DNA of 27,261 nucleotides. Origin: an uncultured Erysipelotrichales bacterium. GTDB lineage: Bacteria > Bacillota_I > Bacilli_A > Erysipelotrichales > Coprobacillaceae. Positions 23,393 through 27,261 of this stretch are shown here, piece by piece. Every line of letters starts with the position of its first letter. The stretch's first letter is position 1. Position numbers and translations under genes: made by a program. The stretch lies in NCBI GenBank assembly GCA_910586805.1, contig CAJUJC010000012.1, forward strand, positions 1 through 27,261, given 5' to 3'. The notes beneath the pieces are model-generated. The model was given only the letters and a program-made list of their open reading frames with translations, did no database searches and was not told where the DNA came from.

Positions 23393-24638
23393 CTCTTAAC
23401 TCCTTTGGGAAAAAAACTTTCTTATCAGATTTAAATTGCTTAGAATTTAAAATGGCTGAAACAATTTCAGATTTAAGTGGTAATGGAGACAATTCCTTTG
23501 AAGAAGATAAAATCTCAATTTCATTTAACTCTCCATCTTGTCCATAATGTAAATAAGGAACCTGTTTTTGATAATCACTCATAATATAATAACGAGGATT
23601 ATACCCTTTTTCTTCAGCAATTTTCTCAATTAACTGATGCTCTTTTTCATCTTTTAATTGTCTATACTTAAACAATCTACGATTCAAAAAACGAGAAGAT
23701 AAATCACTTAATATAAAATCATCCTCTTTCATAAACTCTCTAAAATAATATAAAACAACTGTTTCATCTAAATGAACAAATGCTTCAATAGATATTTCAT
23801 CTTTTAAAAAAGGTAATAAATAATATAAATCAGTTTTAAAATTATAATCTTTATCATATAAATCTTTCACCCTTAAAAAGATAGATTGTAAAAGATGTTC
23901 ATAACTTCTCGCAGTTGGATGATAATAGACTTGCCAATACATATGATACCTTGCAAGTATATAATTTTCAATAGCTTGCACACCTGACTCTTTATACACA
24001 ATTTTACCTTCACAAATTCTCATAGTACGTAAAATTCTAGACATATCGTATTTTCCATATGTTGTTCCAGTCATATAACTATCTCTTAATAAATAATCCA
24101 TTCTATCAGCATCTAGTTGACTAGATACCATTTGAATAAGAATTTGATTAGGGTGTGTATGTTGAATAATAGCTGCTACATCGAAAGGAAGACCTTCATA
24201 AACATTTGACAATATCTCATGAACTTCACTATTTTCTAAAATAACTCTTACTGACATATCTTCATGATCTTCTTGAAATACACCCTCAAACGAATGCGAA
24301 AAAGGACCATGACCAATATCATGTAATAATCCAGCACACATAACAGTTAATTTATCATAATCGCTTAAACAACTATCCAAACAATCTGTTTCTAACATTT
24401 TTCTGACAACCTGATATACCCCTAAAGAATGGACAAATCGAGAATGTTCAGCACTTTGAAAAACCTGATATGTTCCACCTAGTTGCTTAATTCTACGAAG
24501 TCTTTGCATTTCCTTAGAATTAATTAAATGCCAAATAACCAAATGATCTACATGAATATAATCATGTATTGCATCCCTTAACACTCTTTTTTCATTCATT
24601 TCAATATCTTTTAATACAAACTCTTCTCTAAAACCCAT
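23382..24638 (-). CDS. ywfO: HD-domain nucleotide phosphohydrolase (YwfO-like)
   Basis: About 418 residues, dGTPase-like HD superfamily. Motifs: Arg-rich MQRLRRIKQLG, His65 in AEHSRFVHS, His106-Asp107 with His110 in LLHDIGHGPFSHSFE, and Asp176/178/181 in QLDADRMDYLLRDS. These are the metal and substrate residues of this group. Length and motif wording fit Bacillus YwfO; members of the family hydrolyse (deoxy)nucleoside triphosphates, but the substrate here is not known. The start ATG 24638 (MGFREEF) has AAGGTGA upstream; the frame is open 11 codons further. It has a strong promoter about 140 nt upstream and a hairpin in the leader. Confidence 0.88.
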   Translation of the reverse strand: MGFREEFVLKDIEMNEKRVLRDAIHDYIHVDHLVIWHLINSKEMQRLRRIKQLGGTYQVFQSAEHSRFVHSLGVYQVVRKMLETDCLDSCLSDYDKLTVMCAGLLHDIGHGPFSHSFEGVFQEDHEDMSVRVILENSEVHEILSNVYEGLPFDVAAIIQHTHPNQILIQMVSSQLDADRMDYLLRDSYMTGTTYGKYDMSRILRTMRICEGKIVYKESGVQAIENYILARYHMYWQVYYHPTARSYEHLLQSIFLRVKDLYDKDYNFKTDLYYLLPFLKDEISIEAFVHLDETVVLYYFREFMKEDDFILSDLSSRFLNRRLFKYRQLKDEKEHQLIEKIAEEKGYNPRYYIMSDYQKQVPYLHYGQDGELNEIEILSSSKELSPLPLKSEIVSAILNSKQFKSDKKVFFPKELRDEI

Positions 24639-24696
24639 TTTGTCACCTTCTTTTCTTAAAATTTTAACCATACTTTTCTTTATTTATAGCCCTCAT

Positions 24697-24753
24697 AAAA
24701 CAAAAATACTGAAACAATAATACAATACTACGGTAATGCACAATTATTTCAGT
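24697..24753 (-). terminator. terminator-like hairpin in the ywfO leader (possible attenuator)
   Basis: Minus strand: ACTGAAATAAT (24743-24753) pairs with ATTATTGTTTCAGT (24708-24721) with a 3-nt bulge, then ATTTTTGTTTT. It lies between the predicted ywfO promoter and start, so it would be transcribed within the leader. Confidence 0.4.
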
Positions 24754-24774
24754 TATTCTTTTTACTGCATTTCA

Positions 24775-24803
24775 ATTATAGCATAATTGTTATTTCCATA
24801 CAA
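24775..24803 (-). promoter_or_regulatory. ywfO promoter
   Basis: Minus strand: TTGTAT (24798-24803), 17 nt, TATAAT (24775-24780) with the extended TGC. It predicts a leader of about 130 nt. Confidence 0.7.
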
Positions 24804-24899
24804 TCTGATTTGTCAAAAATTGTCATTATTTTTATACAATAAATCGATATAAATTGACTCATATTTTTAAATAGAGAATAAGTCATCTATGAAAAATAC

Positions 24900-25775
24900 C
24901 TATAAACCACTCAATGGTAGTAATGCTTCATATGTTTTTCTCATTCCTTCTAAAAGTGATGTGTACTTTAACCCTAATTCTTGTTCAATCAACTTTCCAT
25001 CATACAACTCCTCTTCTTCTTTTCCTATTGGATAAGGTAAAGGATAATTTTCATTCATCAATTCTTGTAACGATTTTTCTTGAATGATAGCATCACTAAA
25101 ACATTGATATATATCTAAATAAGAAATACATTGAGGAGAAATGACATTATATATTTTATGATATGCTTTATTTTCTATGACTTTTAAAATAGCATTGACT
25201 ACGTCTTTTACATAAACAAGTTGAAACTTTGCTTGCGCTTCATTTATATTATATAAAGGTTCTTTATGAGTAACCCTCTTTATAAATTCAGATTCTCTTG
25301 GTGCATAATTAAAAGGGCCATAAATATTTCCAGGTCTTAGTGAAGTATAAGGAATACCTATCTCTTGAAGTTCTTTTTCCAATGCAACCTTCCCGCAAAT
25401 ATAATCACCAACTTCACCATTGAAATGTCTAAATTCTAAAGGATGGTTTTCATCTTTATATACCCCTGTTTGTCTTTGGTAAACATCAACTGTACTGATA
25501 AAAACATAATGTTTTATGTTTCCATTCAAACAATTCGCAACAATTTGTATATCCCCTTTTTGATAAGCACACAAATCAACAACAGCATCGTAATTTTCAT
25601 AACTCATATTTCTCCATGCCATTTGATCATGTCTATCAAAATGATACTCTTTAACTCCATAATCTTCCATAGAATAATGTCCTCTATTCACTAATGTTAA
25701 TTCATGATTTTTTGATGCCATTAGAGTTAATACACGACCTACAAAATAACTACCTCCAATAATTAAAATTTTCAT
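24900..25775 (-). CDS. NAD-dependent epimerase/dehydratase family protein
   Basis: 291 residues, extended short-chain dehydrogenase fold. The dinucleotide-binding loop is GGSYFVG (7-13; usual form GGTGFIG), FISTVDVYQ carries the catalytic Ser/Thr, Tyr125-xxx-Lys129 (YICGK) is the catalytic pair, and LRPGNIYGPFN is a family block. It probably acts on a nucleotide sugar or related metabolite; no sugar-pathway gene is adjacent to narrow this. The start ATG 25775 has AGAAGGGA upstream; the longer frame to 25826 lacks an SD. The predicted promoter overlaps the terminator of the ABC gene upstream. Confidence 0.85.
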   Translation of the reverse strand: MKILIIGGSYFVGRVLTLMASKNHELTLVNRGHYSMEDYGVKEYHFDRHDQMAWRNMSYENYDAVVDLCAYQKGDIQIVANCLNGNIKHYVFISTVDVYQRQTGVYKDENHPLEFRHFNGEVGDYICGKVALEKELQEIGIPYTSLRPGNIYGPFNYAPRESEFIKRVTHKEPLYNINEAQAKFQLVYVKDVVNAILKVIENKAYHKIYNVISPQCISYLDIYQCFSDAIIQEKSLQELMNENYPLPYPIGKEEEELYDGKLIEQELGLKYTSLLEGMRKTYEALLPLSGL

Positions 25776-25797
25776 AAAATCCCTTCTTTCAAAATAA

Positions 25798-25826
25798 ATT
25801 ATAGAAAAAAAGCATACAAGCCTCAA
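25798..25826 (-). promoter_or_regulatory. epimerase promoter embedded in a terminator
   Basis: Minus strand: TTGAGG (25821-25826), 17 nt, TATAAT (25798-25803). The -35 falls in the loop and the spacer in the 3' arm and T-run of the terminator at 25804-25838. Confidence 0.5.
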
Positions 25827-25838
25827 CTCATATGCTTA
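25804..25838 (-). terminator. intrinsic terminator of the ABC-2 operon
   Basis: Minus strand: stem AAGCATA/TATGCTT (25831-25837 with 25810-25816), 14-nt loop, then TTTTT. It overlaps the permease stop codon. Confidence 0.75.
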
Positions 25839-26633
25839 TAAAAATAAATCTTTCTTTTGAAAAAACATTGTCCCTAATCCTGTTAATATTATTGATAAAA
25901 CAACAAAGACTCCTATACACAATAAAGCATTTGTATCATAACCAATCAAACTTTCAGGATTAAACAAAGTCATTGGTGTGATATATTTTAAGAATTCAAT
26001 TTTATCATTCACTTGAGATAACATTTGTATTAACACAAAAACAAATGTCAATCCTCCCCCTACGCCTATTGCATATTTACTTTCGTTAAAAAAGCATGAA
26101 GTTAAATAAACCAAACTTGCAAAGAAAACATGTAATGCAAGCAAACCAAAATTAAGGGTTAAATAAGCACCTATATCCAAAATTTCTTCAAACATTATAT
26201 AACTACAAACAAAGATAAGAATCACAGCATAAGCCAACAAAACAAATACTCCCAATAATAAAGAAACATATTGTGTTAAGATAATTTGTTTTCTTGAATG
26301 AGGAGTTGTCAACAAGTAACTCATAGACCCTTTATCCACATATCTTACAATTAAACGCTGACATAAAATAAGAGTCCAAATAAATGGAATAATAATTAAA
26401 ATAAATCCATATAAATAATTAATTAAAAAATCCATCAAAGTTACACCTGGATTTGTCATTCCAAATGCTGCAAATAATTCAGGCATACTTTGAGCCATCA
26501 TATTTAAACTTTCACCAAGTTTTGGATCATACATAGCAACAATAATTGAACAATATAAACTTAAAATCATAACAAAAATGATAAAGATTTTATAATTTGC
26601 TTTCATTTCTTTTTTTATTAATGATCCTAACAT
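25836..26633 (-). CDS. ABC-2 type transporter permease
   Basis: 265 residues with six predicted membrane segments (about 16-34, 69-92, 115-140, 150-175, 183-203 and 235-255). A cytoplasmic stretch reads DKGSMSYLLTTPHSRKQIILTQY-like (SYLLTTPHSRKQI), which is the family's usual contact region for the ATPase (LxTPxxR). The N-terminus GSLIKKEMKANYKIF is typical. Substrate unknown. The ATG overlaps the ATPase stop by 7 nt, so the two form a coupled exporter operon. Confidence 0.9.
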   Translation of the reverse strand: MLGSLIKKEMKANYKIFIIFVMILSLYCSIIVAMYDPKLGESLNMMAQSMPELFAAFGMTNPGVTLMDFLINYLYGFILIIIPFIWTLILCQRLIVRYVDKGSMSYLLTTPHSRKQIILTQYVSLLLGVFVLLAYAVILIFVCSYIMFEEILDIGAYLTLNFGLLALHVFFASLVYLTSCFFNESKYAIGVGGGLTFVFVLIQMLSQVNDKIEFLKYITPMTLFNPESLIGYDTNALLCIGVFVVLSIILTGLGTMFFQKKDLFL

Positions 26634-27261
26634 GATTGCTTACCTCCATAATAATGTAAGAAGATTTCCTCTAAAGATTGTGCTCTTGTTGTAAGATCAT
26701 TAATATGATAATGCGATAATTCTTTAATCAATAAATTGACATCCTTTTTCCATACCATAGACACTTTTTGAGAGTCTCTGACACACTCATATTTTTCTTG
26801 AAATTCAATAGCATCTTTTTCATCATTAAAAACAATATCATAATGCTTATACTTATTATTTTTTAAACTCTCTATATTTTCTACAGCAACAATTTCACCA
26901 TCTTTTATCATAACAACTCTATCACAAGTTTTTTCAACTTCTTCAAAAATATGAGATGACATGAATATTGTTTTTCCCTCTTTTTTAGATTTTTGAATCA
27001 ATTCTACAAATTTATTTTGCATCAAAGGATCTAACCCACTTGTTGGTTCATCTAGTATTAAAATAGGGGCATTTTGCATAAAAGCAATCACCAACCCAAT
27101 CTTTTGTTTCATACCCTTAGACATCTTTTTAATCTTACCACTTGCGTCTAACTCTAAAAATTTCATTAATTCATAGGCTCTAGACATATCTTTTATATTC
27201 TTCATTTCAGCCATAAAACGAATAAATTCATCACCTGTCATATCATCCATAAATGCAATCT
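26627..27261 (-). CDS. ABC transporter ATP-binding protein (5' end outside window)
   Basis: The C-terminal 211 or so residues of an exporter ATPase. Visible are the signature MSKGMKQK, Walker B ILILDEPTSGLDP, the H-loop in MSSHIFEEV and a C-terminal domain. Walker A is absent only because the frame stays open to the window edge (Ile-Ala-Phe before the first Met at 27250); that Met is not the start. It pairs with the permease that follows. Confidence 0.92.
   Translation of the reverse strand, partial: IAFMDDMTGDEFIRFMAEMKNIKDMSRAYELMKFLELDASGKIKKMSKGMKQKIGLVIAFMQNAPILILDEPTSGLDPLMQNKFVELIQKSKKEGKTIFMSSHIFEEVEKTCDRVVMIKDGEIVAVENIESLKNNKYKHYDIVFNDEKDAIEFQEKYECVRDSQKVSMVWKKDVNLLIKELSHYHINDLTTRAQSLEEIFLHYYGGKQSC

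Noticed and set aside
24855..24888. Hairpin with TGACT/AGTCA arms as terminator of the epimerase gene
   Set aside because: Stem short and bulged with a poor T-run; not convincing enough to list.
1..27261. CRISPR arrays, tRNA/rRNA genes and intact insertion sequences
   Set aside because: No regularly spaced repeats, no tRNA-like cloverleaf or rRNA sequence and no transposase motif were seen on either strand.

Overview
The window is very AT-rich, with short intergenic gaps, strong Shine-Dalgarno (SD) sequences and mostly ATG starts. Gene content points to a low-GC Firmicute: rpoE (RNA polymerase delta subunit), the ywiB-argS-rpoE gene order, CcpA-type control and a ywfO-like HD protein. An Erysipelotrichia/Coprobacillaceae-like gut anaerobe is my best guess; this is inference, because no rRNA or other taxonomic marker is present.

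Region 1 (1-7583, minus strand) is a six-gene envelope-sensing module: response regulator, histidine kinase, a membrane-anchored protein of unknown function, a Cys-motif lipoprotein, an ABC ATPase and a tandemly duplicated ABC permease. An 18-nt direct-repeat box with an 11-nt period lies exactly 5 nt upstream of a -10 hexamer both before the regulator gene and before the lipoprotein gene. This suggests an autoregulated system with its own effector operon. Remnants of the 3' end of a GH1 (6-phospho-beta-glucosidase) gene, each followed by a terminator-like hairpin, lie at both ends of the module.

Region 2 (7584-12720) holds a lone glpK, a DUF2871 membrane protein read divergently from it, and an operon of alpha/beta hydrolase, type I aroD, HD phosphohydrolase and Gx-transporter/Hpre_diP_synt_I protein.

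Region 3 (12750-14980) is an accessory patch. It has a frameshifted membrane-anchored protein and a two-gene unit: a secreted matrixin-like zinc protease and a membrane-anchored protein. That unit has a consensus promoter, a palindrome in the promoter spacer and a textbook cre site.

Region 4 (15000-20100) is housekeeping: ywiB-argS-rpoE, a divergent class A penicillin-binding protein and a DedA protein.

Region 5 (20148-22974) is a yybP-ykoY (Mn2+) riboswitch with an overlapping terminator, followed by a P-type cation ATPase. The ATPase's inferred metal-site residues fit a single-site Ca2+/Mn2+ pump.

Region 6 (22979-27261, minus strand) has a GNAT acetyltransferase coupled to a YwfO-like HD protein, an NAD-dependent epimerase, and an ABC-2 permease with its ATPase. 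The ATPase is cut by the window edge. I found no tRNA, rRNA, CRISPR array, intact insertion sequence or origin. Bases 1-78 contain nothing I can name.
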